From assembly GCF_000204055.1 (NCBI RefSeq), contig NW_006768796.1:939092-1003091 (forward strand): a DNA stretch of 64,000 nucleotides. The letters run 5' to 3'. Below, in pieces: positions 1 through 11,339 of the stretch. A model generated the notes under the pieces. The model searched no databases. It had not been told where the DNA came from and saw nothing but the letters and a program-made list of their open reading frames with translations. Numbering within the stretch: position 1 is the first letter of the stretch; every line of letters begins with the position of its first letter. This DNA is from Melampsora larici-populina 98AG31 (lineage: Eukaryota; Basidiomycota; Pucciniomycetes; Pucciniales; Melampsoraceae). Made by a program: the position numbers and the translations under genes.

Positions 1-518
1 GAGGATTGGTTGTGAATGTGATTGTACAGCGATTGTAGTGAAGTGTTGAGGATGATCGTCTAATTATCAATTTTGATACACTGTAAAGCGATTTGCGGGG
101 GTCCAACGACGTCGACGGGCACGTAGACAAGCCTCGGGCATGTATCCCCGCCGGCGATCGAGAGTATGGTGACTATTTATCACTGAGGTTGCGTGAATAC
201 GTCGATAGTAACATTGGGAAATGTAAAGAGATGAAGCGCACTCGTCTTAAGACTTCAGTTACGAGACTAGGGAAGTCATGCTTGTGCGCAACACTTGCAT
301 CGTAAGCCTTTCGATAGCGATGAGACCAAATTTATTAACATCAGATTGATGATATGGCAATTGTGATGATGGCGATAAAATTAAAGCGAACTCGATCGAT
401 GAAAACCGTCAAGATCGGATCAGTCGGCTAAATGATTTGTCTTTCTTCACTACACGACACATATCAGCACTTCACAAAATATGAAAAGGTGTCCCGCTTT
501 AAAAAATTACGCATATTT

Positions 519-611
519 TACAGTCATTCAAGAAAAGCCTGCTCAATTTTGCCCGCAAAACTGGAGCGCTTGGCGGGAAAATTTGTTGCAAGCTTTTCTT
601 AAATGACTGTA
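519..611. mobile_element. Tiny TA-flanked foldback MITE
   Basis: A near-perfect palindrome of 93 bp begins with TACAGTCATTCAAGAAAAGC and ends with its inverse, with one mismatch in 20. The inner part continues the symmetry (CAATTTTGCCCGC against GCGGGAAAATTTG). The TA at both ends fits a Tc1/mariner-type target duplication. It is too short to code for anything, so a non-autonomous mariner-type MITE is the natural reading; the superfamily is inferred from TA and TIR only. Confidence 0.6.
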
Positions 612-921
612 CAGCTCGGGGCAAGTTGTGGTACATCGTAAAAATAAGTAAAAACCTTTGACTTGAAACTCCTTACTTTTTGCATGATTTACAACGCACA
701 ATTTCTTTTGTAGACTTTCCAGGATAGACTGTGTTGATATGTCGAGTGCACAAGGGTTAGAAGTAGATATTATGAGCCAGGAAGACTTTTCAATTCTGCA
801 TCAGAGAGTTCTTTTGACAATCAAGAGCCTTTGTCTAGTTGGCAGGACAAAAAATGCGGGAAATGATGAAGAAGCCTACTTAACGTCTAACTCATCAAAA
901 AGGTAAACGACAAACTTAACT

Positions 922-961
922 AAGTCCCTCTTGAGCAGGCTCCGGTGCTCAAGAGGGACTT
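922..961. repeat. Perfect 16-bp inverted repeat, 8-bp loop
   Basis: AAGTCCCTCTTGAGCA at 922-937 is matched exactly by its reverse complement at 946-961. The outermost 12 bases are the same as the right terminus of the foldback element at 15995-16562. This is probably a minimal relative or solo terminus of that family. It could also act as a transcript hairpin, but no gene ends here. Confidence 0.6.
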
Positions 962-1334
962 GAGTTTGGGTGTCTGATTGGAGGCTCAAAACACGTTTCT
1001 TTAATTCATCAGATCCAAGTGTAAAACAACCTTATAAAAGCTTTCCTTCTGCTTCTTCTTCTTCACCTCCAAATTGAAATAATACATAAGTTTTAATCAT
1101 TCAAATGAAGCAAAAAAGAAAGAACGAAAAAAAAGATGATTTTTTTCCTTTTCTACAAACTGTAAAAGAAAAGACAGAAATTGACGAATAAGGTAATACG
1201 GAATAATAATAATAATAATAAAAAGGAAGGGCTGAAGTTAATTTTAACAAAACAAAAAAAGAAAGGAAGCCAAATAAAAAAGTCTTAAACAAGGTTGTTT
1301 TTTCAAGGAAATGTAAAATTCAAGGTTGGTTTGT

Positions 1335-3648
1335 TTAATGATAACTTGGTAATGCGAAACCTATTCTAGAGTTTGCAAACTAGTTTTGGTTTTGTGTATA
1401 AAGAAAAAAAAAAGTCAGAAAAAACTCCCCAAAACAAACAAGATGCAAGAGAGAAGATTCAACAGAAAGATGACTTACGTCAAAAGTGGTGTAATAACTT
1501 TTCATGAAAGAGATCCCTAATCAAACCGCAATGATAAAAGAAATCAATTAATTACTTCAGACGAAAAAGATTCAATAGATTTTAAGTCTTACCAAGTATC
1601 CAATCACCACCTGTTTCACCACTAAAGACAGCTCCAACACAACGACTACTTCCAGGAGAAACCTTTCCCAACTACAAAGTTTCAAAGCAACAAAACCACA
1701 TCAACTTCAGAAACAAACAATTCGAACCACTTTAAATAAAACATCAAACTTACATTCATATCCAGATCATTAACCAAAAGTTCCAATCCATTCCCAAAAT
1801 CAAAAGTCATCCTAACAGATTGGCCACAAGGAAAAGTATAAAACCCATCCCCAGCCTTAGTCGAAGAATTAGGAATAGTATCCCAAAAAGCTTTAGCTTG
1901 ATCAGAAGGAGCCGCAATATAAGTCGTACCCGAATCAATAATAGCCGTAGTAGATGTGATAGGAACTTTAGTTTTAAGATTCTTTCCATTGTTACAGTAT
2001 AGATTTTCAAGTTTGATTTGCCAATAGGTTTGTGAAATTAAAGGTGCGTATTGGAATGAACCTTTGAACTTGCTGGGGTTTTGTCCTCCTATATATAATT
2101 CGGATTGTGCATATGAACCTGATGCAGATCTAAATACGAACCAAATCGAATTATTTAAAGAATTTCAATTATCAATTGTTGAGCTTGTTGAGAAAAGATT
2201 CCAAATGATTTGGTGAATGAGAACTTACCTTCCCATTGCGAATGAGAACATCTTACTTTCTGGTGATGATAAACTAGGGTTTTGAGACATTGCATTATAA
2301 AACCAAGGTTTAGCATGACTAGTAGCAATACTTTCAAAAGCTAAAAAAAATCAAATCAAGTAAACCAAATTAATGAGAAAGACTGTTTTTCAAAACATAA
2401 AAAAAGAACCAAATAATTTTTTGTAGTTTCACTGACCTAATCCCAGAACTCCATCAGCAGGATCATTAATCCAATCTTCAGAAAGCATATCACAAGAAGC
2501 AAAAGCTTGATTCTTAACTGAAAAACCAGAAACGGTAACACTATCTTGATACATCGTTCCACTTACACCTCCTACACCATAAGCAATTTTAAATGATTGA
2601 TTCATATCGGTTGATGTACTTGATACTTTTGGATTGTAATACATATGTTTGTTTGTTGAAGATTTACCACAATTCTTCTTACACATTAATGATTTAATCC
2701 ACTATTTTTAATAAAAGAAAAAAAAAGTTAATTGTTTAGTTTTCTTTTCGAGTTTTCAAATTTATTCAAGTTTCATAAATGAATGGTTTATGAAAAAGAA
2801 TCAGGATTCAGAAAAACAAAACGATTTACCATATCTGATGAACCCGTATCAAAATCAATCATAAAATTCAAAGGAGGTGTACCGATTTGAATCGAACCAT
2901 AAAACTCAATATCACCTTTATCTGAAGTACTATCAAACAATTTAGTAGAATGAACATCATTATCATGACTAGGATTAGGATTCGGTTCAGTTTGTCTAGC
3001 ATTCGAATTCAACAAAAAGTTTCTAGAACTTCCATCTTGATTATCTTGATGATCTTGACCAACTTGTTCGGTTCTGTCTAATCCTTTTGTAGGTTTCTTC
3101 ATCTTCTTAAACCTTCCAGAATGTTGATGATGAATATACTTCGTACCTCTAGCTAAACCTAATCTAGCAAAAGCTGTACCTTTCTTAACATCCATCGAAC
3201 TCATTCCTTGGTTTTCTTCGTCAGATGATGATGGTGGTGGGGTTACAATTGGTTTAGGTTCAGATGAAACTCTTAAAAGTCCTAATCCATTAGTTAAAGA
3301 AGAAGAACTTGGATTAGAATCCGGAAATTGTTGTAAATAATTCGACGAAAGATCGGTGATAGATTTAGGTAAACTTTTACTTGAAATCCATCTACGTGGA
3401 TGTACCAGTTGTTCTTCAATTAAATTTATATATGATTTTTTCTTATAACGTGATTCAGTTTTGGTTACAAAACTTTTTAAGGTTTTCCAATTTACAATTC
3501 CTACGTAGTTTGGATGATGATTCGATGTATCTTGTAATGATGATTTAGGTCCTAATGGAATAGCTAATTGACTTGATACATTTGAAATAAAAATTAAAGT
3601 AATGAAAGTTGAAAGTTGAATAAGAGAGTTAGTTAAACTAAACCCCAT
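1335..3648 (-). CDS. Secreted pepsin-like aspartic protease (A1 family)
   Basis: Seven exons on the minus strand: 3648-2830, 2701-2437, 2340-2229, 2129-1754, 1671-1593, 1516-1479 and 1379-1335. They join in frame to about 577 residues. The start at 3648 is chosen because it is followed directly by a hydrophobic signal segment (residues about 5-25). A long pro-region rich in Ser, Asn and basic residues follows to about residue 250. The first active site DTGSSD is at the exon 1/2 junction, completed by Trp in exon 2. The second, DSGTTY, is in exon 4. The C-terminus has the family pattern W-I-L-G, then F-x-K-S-Y-Y-T-x-F-D, then a Gly-Phe-Ala ending. All introns have GT/AG borders. Likely an acid endoprotease that is secreted or vacuolar. 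The pro-region is longer than in typical pepsins. Residue-level catalysis is inferred from the family. Confidence 0.9.
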
Positions 3649-4802
3649 CCTCTTGTCTTTTAAGATTTGAGGATTTGAAAATGTCGAAAAGGAAGGTCTT
3701 GCTTGAATGTCAAAGTCAGTTGGATGTCTTGAATGATGTTGATGATGATGATGAATAAATTCAGGTGAAAACCCAAGTGAGTTAAAAATGAAGGTGAACA
3801 AAATGTTGATTGAGTGTTCGTATTCGTGTGTGTGTGGGTTTGCCGTTGAAAAGGAAAGAGATTGATAATAAATAATAAAATAAGAAAGATGCAAGAAAAA
3901 TGATAAATAGAAAAATCTGAAAGTCTATCGTTTTTTTTGAAGGTGATTGATTTTTGTTATTGAGTTGAATAAACAAAAGAAATGATACTTTTATCATATA
4001 TAGATCCGATCCTTAATCCTATGGACAATTTTGGATTTTTCTTTTAGATTAATTAAGCAAAGTTGAGAACTGGACTAGACGTTTGGTTTTTTTGACTGCC
4101 CTGTTTATACATCATCCAATCTACCTTTTTTCTATCATCATCATCAAATGAATATCAAGTGTTATCCGTAAAGCGTCATTTCCTAAAGCTCTCATCTTGA
4201 TCCTCAAAGTCTTGATCCTCAAAGAAGATCAAGGAAGGAACACCACCAAGAGATACTCATCATAGATATCTTTCAACAAGAAGTTCGGATTACAAAGTCA
4301 TCCTTTTGAGATGGTTGATATCTGATTTTGAGTCATGGTCGATAAGAACATCAACTGTTCAGATCTCTAGGAACAGTTTACCCTCAGTTGACCGTTTTCT
4401 TTGAAGACTCTCTCGAAATGATGTCATTACCCGCGTCGCGCGGGTTACGTCACGGTGACGAAAAAAGAAAAGCATGGTCAACAAGGCCTTATGGAAGTGC
4501 AATCATCCTTCAGATGCACAAGAAGTTCACAGCGCCGATGTCTACGATGGCTGAACTCGTATACCACACACATCGGGTCATTCAGAACCGCTAGAACAGT
4601 CTGCCGTATGGTGTTGATGATCACGGTTTGAAAGTAAACAGTCTTGCTTCTCTAGGAGACGACAGTGGTACTCTGTGAAACGATCAAGAACCGATAAAAG
4701 CCTTCTGAAGGTCTCGTGAATCATTGGAAAATAGCCGAGACCTATGAGAATGATATGAACTTGGGTCAAGCCAAACCATACACACTAGCATTTTCAAGTC
4801 CA

Positions 4803-4913
4803 ATAATAGCGGTGTACAAACCTACAACCCAACATGAAAACCCATGAAAAAAACCCATGAAAACCCAACTTCTTTATGGGTTTTTTTCATGGGTTTTTTT
4901 CATGGGTTGCCCT
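4803..4913. mobile_element. Hairpin MITE, copy 1
   Basis: About 110 bp built from alternating AACCCATGAAAA-type blocks and their inverse, so the unit folds on itself. Its left half, from GTGTACAAACCTACAACCC, recurs in inverted orientation at 5607-5723. No clear target duplication was seen. Probably a non-autonomous foldback element. Confidence 0.55.
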
Positions 4914-5099
4914 GGAAAGGTTTGAATGCCCCAACTCCCATCACAACCTAAAGAGTCACACTGACAGGCCACACGCAGCTCTAGTCATCACTTGAGGCCT
5001 TAACTTTACTCCACAATGAGTCCACATCTCTCTTTTGGCATCCACCTCAACCATGACTCCATCCACTAGCCCCAGTTTCCTTCCAAATTCGAATTTTAG

Positions 5100-5410
5100 T
5101 TTTAAAAGTCAAAAGTCTCATCTCTTTTTGTTTGAAATGAAACAATATCTTGTGCTTTTTCTGAAATAAAACGATCCCGTTTGAATTCGACTGAAAACAA
5201 TATCTTACCTATAGAAGTATCCTCTCAAAGTCTTAGAAGTCAACTTAGCCATGTTCTTTTTGAATTGAAACGATATGTTTTTTCAATTGAAAACGATTTC
5301 TTAGTTTCCAAAGTCTCATCCAAAGTTTTGAAAGGCGACTCAGATCAGTTTTTGTTTGAAATAGAACGATCGATTGTGCTTGTTTTAAAATATAACGATT
5401 GCTTTTGAAT
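5100..5410. repeat. Diverged tandem AT-rich repeat
   Basis: Blocks of the form TTTGAAATxAAACGAT recur near 5135, 5260, 5290, 5360 and 5390, separated by similar GTCTxAxAAGT segments. The pattern suggests an old tandem array with a period of about 110-130 bp. A short open frame crosses it but looks like a product of the repeat, not a gene. Confidence 0.4.
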
Positions 5411-5606
5411 TCTTCACATTGCAAATGACGAAACAAACCGAAGAGAGAGAAACTTTGAAATCGGAATACATCAGGTAGACAAGCAAGGTGTATTTGTTTT
5501 ATGGAAGGATTTGGGTTATTTTGGGTGTGATGGTAATGAAGGGGAGGGGTTGGTTGAGTCTGTGTATATCAAGCTCATCTTTTTTTTCAACAAACGGGTG
5601 GTCAGA

Positions 5607-5723
5607 TCTAGCCGATCTCAACCCATGTCAAAAAACCCATGAAAAAAAACCACAAAGAAGTTGGGTTTTCATGGGTTTTTTTCATGGGTTTTCATGTTGG
5701 GTTGTAGGTTTGTACACCGCTAA
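5607..5723. mobile_element. Hairpin MITE, copy 2 (inverted)
   Basis: Inverted counterpart of the element at 4803-4913. It ends with GGGTTGTAGGTTTGTACACC, the reverse complement of copy 1's start. Between the two copies lie about 700 bp of ordinary AT-rich DNA, so this is either two insertions of one family or a larger inverted duplication. Confidence 0.55.
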
Positions 5724-5837
5724 TGAAACCCGATTTGAAAACCCTTCAGACCAACATAAACCAAACGCTCATAAACCTTTACAGGCATACATTTGTACAA
5801 CGACAGAAACCCAAAGAAAAGAGATCAATTGGAAATC

Positions 5838-6170
5838 TCATGACTCAGAAACCGGAGGATCTTCAATGAGAATACGTTTAGATCTTTGAAAAGGTAATTG
5901 AAGGAAAGAAAAATCAAGAATTTCTTTGATACTAGAAAGATTTTGATTCAATTTCAAATAGTGAATCGAAGTTTGATTTAATAAAGTTTTAGTTGGAATT
6001 GATAAAAGTTCAAATAAATATTCGTTTTTCAATTCTCCTAGTTTTGATAGATAATTTATTTTCATTGGGTTTAGGCTTTCGGTTAAGATTCTTAAGAGGT
6101 TTTTTGGGCTTTCTTCGGTTGTGATTGAGATGTATGAATTGTTTTCGTAGTCTAAAGTGGCTGGATTCAT
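5838..6170 (-). CDS. Small hypothetical protein (110 aa)
   Basis: Single open exon with ATG at 6170 and stop at 5838, divergent from eIF5B with about 290 bp between the start codons, as in a shared promoter. The protein is leucine/serine-rich and mildly helical, with regularly spaced Leu and Ile at residues 24-90. It has no signal peptide, Cys pattern or family motif that I recognise. A short coiled-coil complex subunit is possible but unproven. Support is the clean ORF, its sensible promoter position and codon use like its neighbours. Confidence 0.5.
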   Translation of the reverse strand: MNPATLDYENNSYISITTEESPKNLLRILTESLNPMKINYLSKLGELKNEYLFELLSIPTKTLLNQTSIHYLKLNQNLSSIKEILDFSFLQLPFQRSKRILIEDPPVSES

Positions 6171-6462
6171 TTTAAGTGATGATAATAGTGAACAGAGCTT
6201 TGTTGAACTTGGATGAGAATGAGGCAGCTTGTGTAGTTGAAGACTGAAGTGGATGGTTGTTGAATGGTCAGAAATCCAAGGAAGGGTTAGGTTTCAAAGT
6301 TATTTGGTGTTACCACGAATTTTAACAATTCCAGCATTCAACTTCAAGCTTTCATCAATCAATACCAATCAAACACCACACATCCTCACTCTCAAAACTA
6401 AAAACCAATCAAACCCATCAAAATCTCAGTCTAAACAAACACTCTCGGGAATTTCAAATAGA

Positions 6463-9400
6463 ATGCCACCCAAGAAAGGTAAAAAAACCAAAAAAGGTGT
6501 AGATGATGATGAACTATGGTAAGTAGAATTCCTTAAACTCAAGTTCATGAAAGTCAATCAAAGTTCTGACAAAACGTTTCATCTTATTGAATAACTAGGG
6601 CAGGAAAAGAAAAAGAAACCATCTCATTAGTCGATCCGAATCCAGTATCAGAAGAAGAAGAAGAGATTCCCATCACCAAAAAAGGCAAATCTAAATCATC
6701 CGCTTTTGCTTATGCTGCACTTGATGAGATGACAGGTGGAGATGAAGAAGTAAAGGAAGAAGAAGAAGATCAAGAAGATTTTGGTGGACTGATGAGTGCA
6801 CTTAAAAGTGCTTCAGCATCCAAAAGTAAAACAACTAAAAAGGACAAGGTAAACCATCTTCTTCTTGGTTTTATGACTCGTAATCCAAATTGATCCAATC
6901 TGATATCTTTTCTTATCCTTGAATCGTAGAAGAAAAACAAAAAGGCAAATCTATCAGAAGAAGAAGATGTTAAGAATGAAGATTTAGTAGAAGATCAAAT
7001 CAAATTAGATTCCAAAAAACCCATCGAACTTACGATTGATGAATTATATCCAGAAGATGAAGACGAAAAGAAAAAATCCAAAAAATCCAAGAAAAAAGCA
7101 GGAGGAAAGAAATCAAATCATCAAGCAGATGAAGAGTTAGATGAAGATGAGTTTTTAGAAAATGCTCGAAAAGCACGTGAAGAAGCCGAAGCAAAACTGG
7201 CATCTCAAGTTATTCCAATCTCTTCACCTACGATTGAAAATGATGAAGCGGCTCCTAGTGGGGTTTTATCAAAGAAGGAAAAAGAAAGGTTAAAGAAAGA
7301 AAAAGAAAAAGCAAAGAAGAAGGCTCAAGCTGCTGCTAAGAAAGCAACTGGTACTCCTTTAAGTCCTGTACTCGATCAAAACAACTCTGAATCTCCTAGT
7401 GTACCACCAACTACAGATGCTTCAACAACTCAAGAAGCGACCGCGCCTGGGCAAGGTGGAGAAGACGACGATGAAGGAGACGAAGATGAGGGAGCTGGAG
7501 GCACTGCTGCCTCAAAGAATAAGAAAAAGAAGAGTATGTTACAATTTCTTACAAAGTATTTCTTACGTTCAAGGCCTAACTGACGTCTATTTGAATCTTA
7601 CACGTTGTCCAAAGAAAAGAAAGCCGGTGAAAAGGTTGAACCCGAGCCAAAGAAGAAAGTAGGAGGAAAATTGAATGCGTTACGAGTAAGTTTCATCTAA
7701 CCTTTCATCATCACATGACATGACATGACATATGCTAAAGTTGAACTATCACTTTAGGCTGCTATGGAGGAACGACAAAGGCTTGAAGCTGAAGCTAAAG
7801 CAAAGGCTGAAGAAGAAGAAAGATTACGAAGAGAAGAGGAAGAGAGATTAGCAGCTGAGGAGAAACAAAAAGAAGAAGAGAAAGCCAGAAAGAAAGAAAA
7901 AGAGAAAGTAAGTTTTAAACAACAAAATCGAATCTCATAACCATCTTTAGATATTTGAACTTATTGAGCCTTGATTTTTTTTCCACAATTTTTTGGATAT
8001 AGCTCAAGAAAGAAGAATTAAGGAAAGCTGGAAAATTATTGACTCCAAAGCAAAAGGCTGAGAAAGCTGCAGCAGAAGCAAGATTGAAAGCATTAGTAGC
8101 TTCGGGTGTTCAGGTTGCTGGACTTCAACAACGGAATGGCGATGCTCCTACTTCAAGTACTACTTCCAAGAAACCTATCTATAGCAATCGTAAAAAAGGT
8201 GCCAACAAGAAAGATCCATTAGCGGATGTCTTAAAGCTAGATAATTTGCCTGATGTGAGTGAGCTTAAGATATCGGAACCCGAGAAAGCTGCAGTAGATA
8301 AACCGGAATCTATACCATCCCCAAGTCCACCTATCGAAGAAGTCAAAGCTGAGGTGGCTAGTGATGTTAAGGATGACTGGGAAGCAGAAAGTGATGGGGT
8401 CAAGGATGATTGGGAAGCGGAAAGTGAAGAAGAGGTTGCACCGACGCCTCCTAAGAATACTACCACTCCTGCTGAAAAGTCACAGTCGGCGAATAAATCT
8501 GGTCCACCGGTATCTAAAAGCAAAACACCAGTAGCCGCGCCGAATAAGACCGCCCCAGCTAACAAGCAGCCAACAAGACCGAATACAAGCAAGGCTCAAA
8601 ACACCAAGGAAAGTAAGACAACAGCGGGCAACAAAACAAAACCAGTCGATTCGAAAGCCGACAGTTCAGAAGACTCAGAAGATGATTCAGAAGAAGATGA
8701 TTCAGATTCAGAGGAAGACTCAGATTCAGATGATTCAGATGATGATTCAGATGATGATTCAGATGATGATTCAGATGATTCAGATGGAGAAAAGAAAATG
8801 TCAACTGCAAGAAAGATGGCAGCCCAACGTAAAGCAGAAGCAGCAGCTAGAAGGATTAAACGACATGAAGAGGCACTTGAAGCTAGAAATCCTGAAGATA
8901 TGAGAAGTCCGATTTGTTGTATTTTAGGACATGTTGATACTGGAAAGACCAAATTACTTGATAAGGTTAGTACCAATTTTTACCAATCGATTTTCTTAAA
9001 ATATCTTGTTTAGATACTGATTTGAAAATCTTCGGAATTGATTCTTTTTTCAAAGATTCGACAAACTAATGTACAAGAAGGTGAAGCTGGAGGGATCACT
9101 CAACAGATCGGTGCTACATTCTTTCCTATGGAAGCTATCAAACGTAAAACAGCTGTGATGGGAGAATATGATATTAAAGAATATAAATTACCTGGTTTAT
9201 TGGTGATCGATACACCTGGACACGAGTCATTTACTAATCTGAGAAGTCGAGGTAGTTCATTATGTAATATTGCGATTCTTGTGGTAGATATCATGGTTAG
9301 CATCTCTCTTCTCCAACTTTGATCCGTGTCACATTCAAACTCACAAAGCTTTATGCTTATTTCTCTTAGCACGGATTGGAACAACAAACAATTGAATCAC

Positions 9401-11339
9401 TCAAATTGTTAAGGGATAAGAAAACACCATTTATTGTAGCTTTGAATAAGATTGATCGATTATATGGTTGGAAAGAGATTCGAGAAAATTCATTTAGAGA
9501 TTCACTTTCAAAACAAGTGAGACCAGTGCAAAAAGAATTTGAAAATCGATTGAAATCAGCCATCGTTGCATTTGCCGAACAAGGATTAAATGCGGTACCG
9601 TATTATGAAAACACAAATTATTCTAAAAACGTTTCATTAGTACCTACTTCAGCTGTCACAGGTGAAGGTGTACCTGATTTATTAATGTTATTAATCAAAT
9701 TAACACAAGAAAGAATGTCAGAAAGATTAATGTATTTATCCGAATTAGAATGTACTGTTTTAGAAGTTAAAGTTATCGAAGGTTTAGGTACTACTATTGA
9801 TATTGTACTTTCTAATGGGATTTTAAGAGAAGGTGATAAGATTGTCGTTTGTGGTCTTAATGGACCGATCGTCACTCAAATCAGAGCACTTCTTACTCCT
9901 CAACCTATGAAAGAAATGCGAATTAAAGTAAGTTTAAGTTTTGAAACTCTCGATTTATAAAAAGTTGAAATTACTCGATTGATTTAAAAAACGAACTTCT
10001 TGGTTTTGGTTTTGGTTTGGTTTGATTTTTAGGGACAATATGTTCATCATAAAGAAGTTAAAGCAGCTTTAGGAATCAAAATCGTTGCACCTGATTTAGA
10101 AAAAGCGATTGCAGGTTCAAGATTATTACTTTTAACTGATGATGATGATGAAGAAGACTTAAAAGAAGAAGTGATGGGAGATTTAACGAATTTGATGAAC
10201 AATATTGATAAATCGGGTAGAGGTGTTTGTGTACAAGCTTCTACTTTAGGTTCATTGGAAGCTTTACTCGAATTTTTAAGAACTAGTAAAATTCCAGTAT
10301 GTTTTTTGAAAAGCTTTCTCTTTCTTTCTCTCTCCCTCTAGGATTCATTTCAAGTTAATGATAATATCTTACGTCTATTCTATTGTAGGTTTCAGGTATC
10401 AATATTGGACCTGTTTATAAAAGAGATGTGATGCGTGCAGGAACCATGCTTGAAAAAGCTAAAGAATTAGCAGTTTTACTTGCATTTGATGTACCCATTG
10501 ATAAAGATGCCGAAAAACTTGCAGAAGAAACTGGAGTGAAGATCTTTAAAGGTAAATGATCAACCGTCGACCTTTTGATACTTTTCCTTAGTCAAGAACT
10601 GTTCGGGAAAATCAGTTACTGATCTAGACTGATTGGGTTTTTTCAATTCACATTTTTGTTGATCATAGCCGATATCATTTACCATTTGTTTGATGCTTTT
10701 ACGGCTTATAATGCTAATATTCTTGAAGCCAAACGAATCGATTCGGCTCCTATTGCTGTTTGGCCATGTCGACTTAAGATCATTCAGGTCTTTGCTAAAC
10801 GTGATCGTAAGTAGATAGCCCTTTCGAAACGGACTTTGAAATATTGGGATTTGAATCTGACGTGATATTCTCTATTTAGCTATCATTGTGGGTTGTGATA
10901 TTTTGGAAGGTACATTAAAGGTTGGAACACCTTTATGTGTAGTGAAGGTAGATCCGGTGACTAAGAAACGAGTGACTGTTCCATTGGGTAAAGTGTAAGT
11001 CGATCATGGAAAAAACCCATCGCATTTTCCACAATAGCGGATCAACTGAATCTTTTGACTCTTTCTTATAAACTCCACAGTACTTCACTTGAGATCAATC
11101 ATAAATCAACTCAAAGTTTAAAGAAAGAACAAGCCGGAGCAGGAGTAGCTGTTAAGATTGAACATGCTTCATATCAATCTGCCATGACTTATGGTAGACA
11201 ATTTGATGATAAAGATGAAGTGATCAGTCAAATCTCAAGACAATCTATTGATGTTTTAAAGAATGTGTTTAGATCTGAAGTTTCAAAAGAAGAATGGGCA
11301 TTGATTGTGAAATTGAAAAAAGATCTTTCAATTGATTAG
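6463..11339 (+). CDS. FUN12: Translation initiation factor eIF5B (IF-2 family GTPase)
   Basis: Thirteen exons: 6463-6518, 6599-6848, 6930-~7532, then about 7610-7685, 7759-7907, 8004-8965, 9057-9295, 9371-9927, 10033-10297, 10390-10551, 10670-10807, 10880-10995 and 11082-11339. They give roughly 1,270 residues. The N-terminal half is Lys/Glu-rich with an Asp/Ser repeat near 8690-8790, typical of eukaryotic eIF5B. The G domain begins with [12 protein letters not shown] (G1), split by an intron. It continues with an [16 protein letters not shown] switch region, DTPGHESF (G3) and NKIDR (G4). Domains II-IV follow, ending in the conserved helix and DLSID-like tail. eIF5B promotes 60S joining and Met-tRNAi positioning in the cytosol. 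The start MPPKKGKK fits the family. All junctions keep frame with GT/AG borders; some middle exon ends are approximate. Confidence 0.95.
8685..8790 (+). repeat. Asp/Ser-encoding trinucleotide-type repeat in eIF5B
   Basis: Repeats of GATGATTCA and GATTCAGAG encode an acidic Asp-Ser run in the disordered N-terminal half of eIF5B. Such acidic runs are normal for the family, but their length is prone to slippage. Confidence 0.7.

Larger units (their letters stand above)
1..1334. other. Intergenic, no supported gene
   Basis: I see no convincing gene here. A 70-codon open frame near 93-305 has no recognisable motif. The stretch holds a 93-bp foldback element at 519-611 and a perfect 16-bp-arm hairpin at 922-961, listed separately. 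Around 1200-1220 there is a short ATA/TAA microsatellite. The 3' end of the aspartic protease gene begins at 1335. Confidence 0.5.
3649..5837. other. Intergenic region with hairpin repeats
   Basis: No supported gene. Open frames at 4388-4594, 4578-4769 and 5181-5408 lack motifs, and the last lies in a repeated AT-rich stretch. Contents: upstream region of the protease gene, two oppositely oriented copies of a hairpin MITE (4803-4913 and 5607-5723), and a diverged tandem array (about 5100-5410). Confidence 0.5.

Noticed and set aside
93..305. 70-codon ORF at the window start
   Set aside because: No motif, no splice partner, ends in low-information sequence.
1807..2010. Antisense ORFs over the aspartic protease
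   Set aside because: They are shadows of exon 4, whose frame contains DSGTTY and splices correctly.
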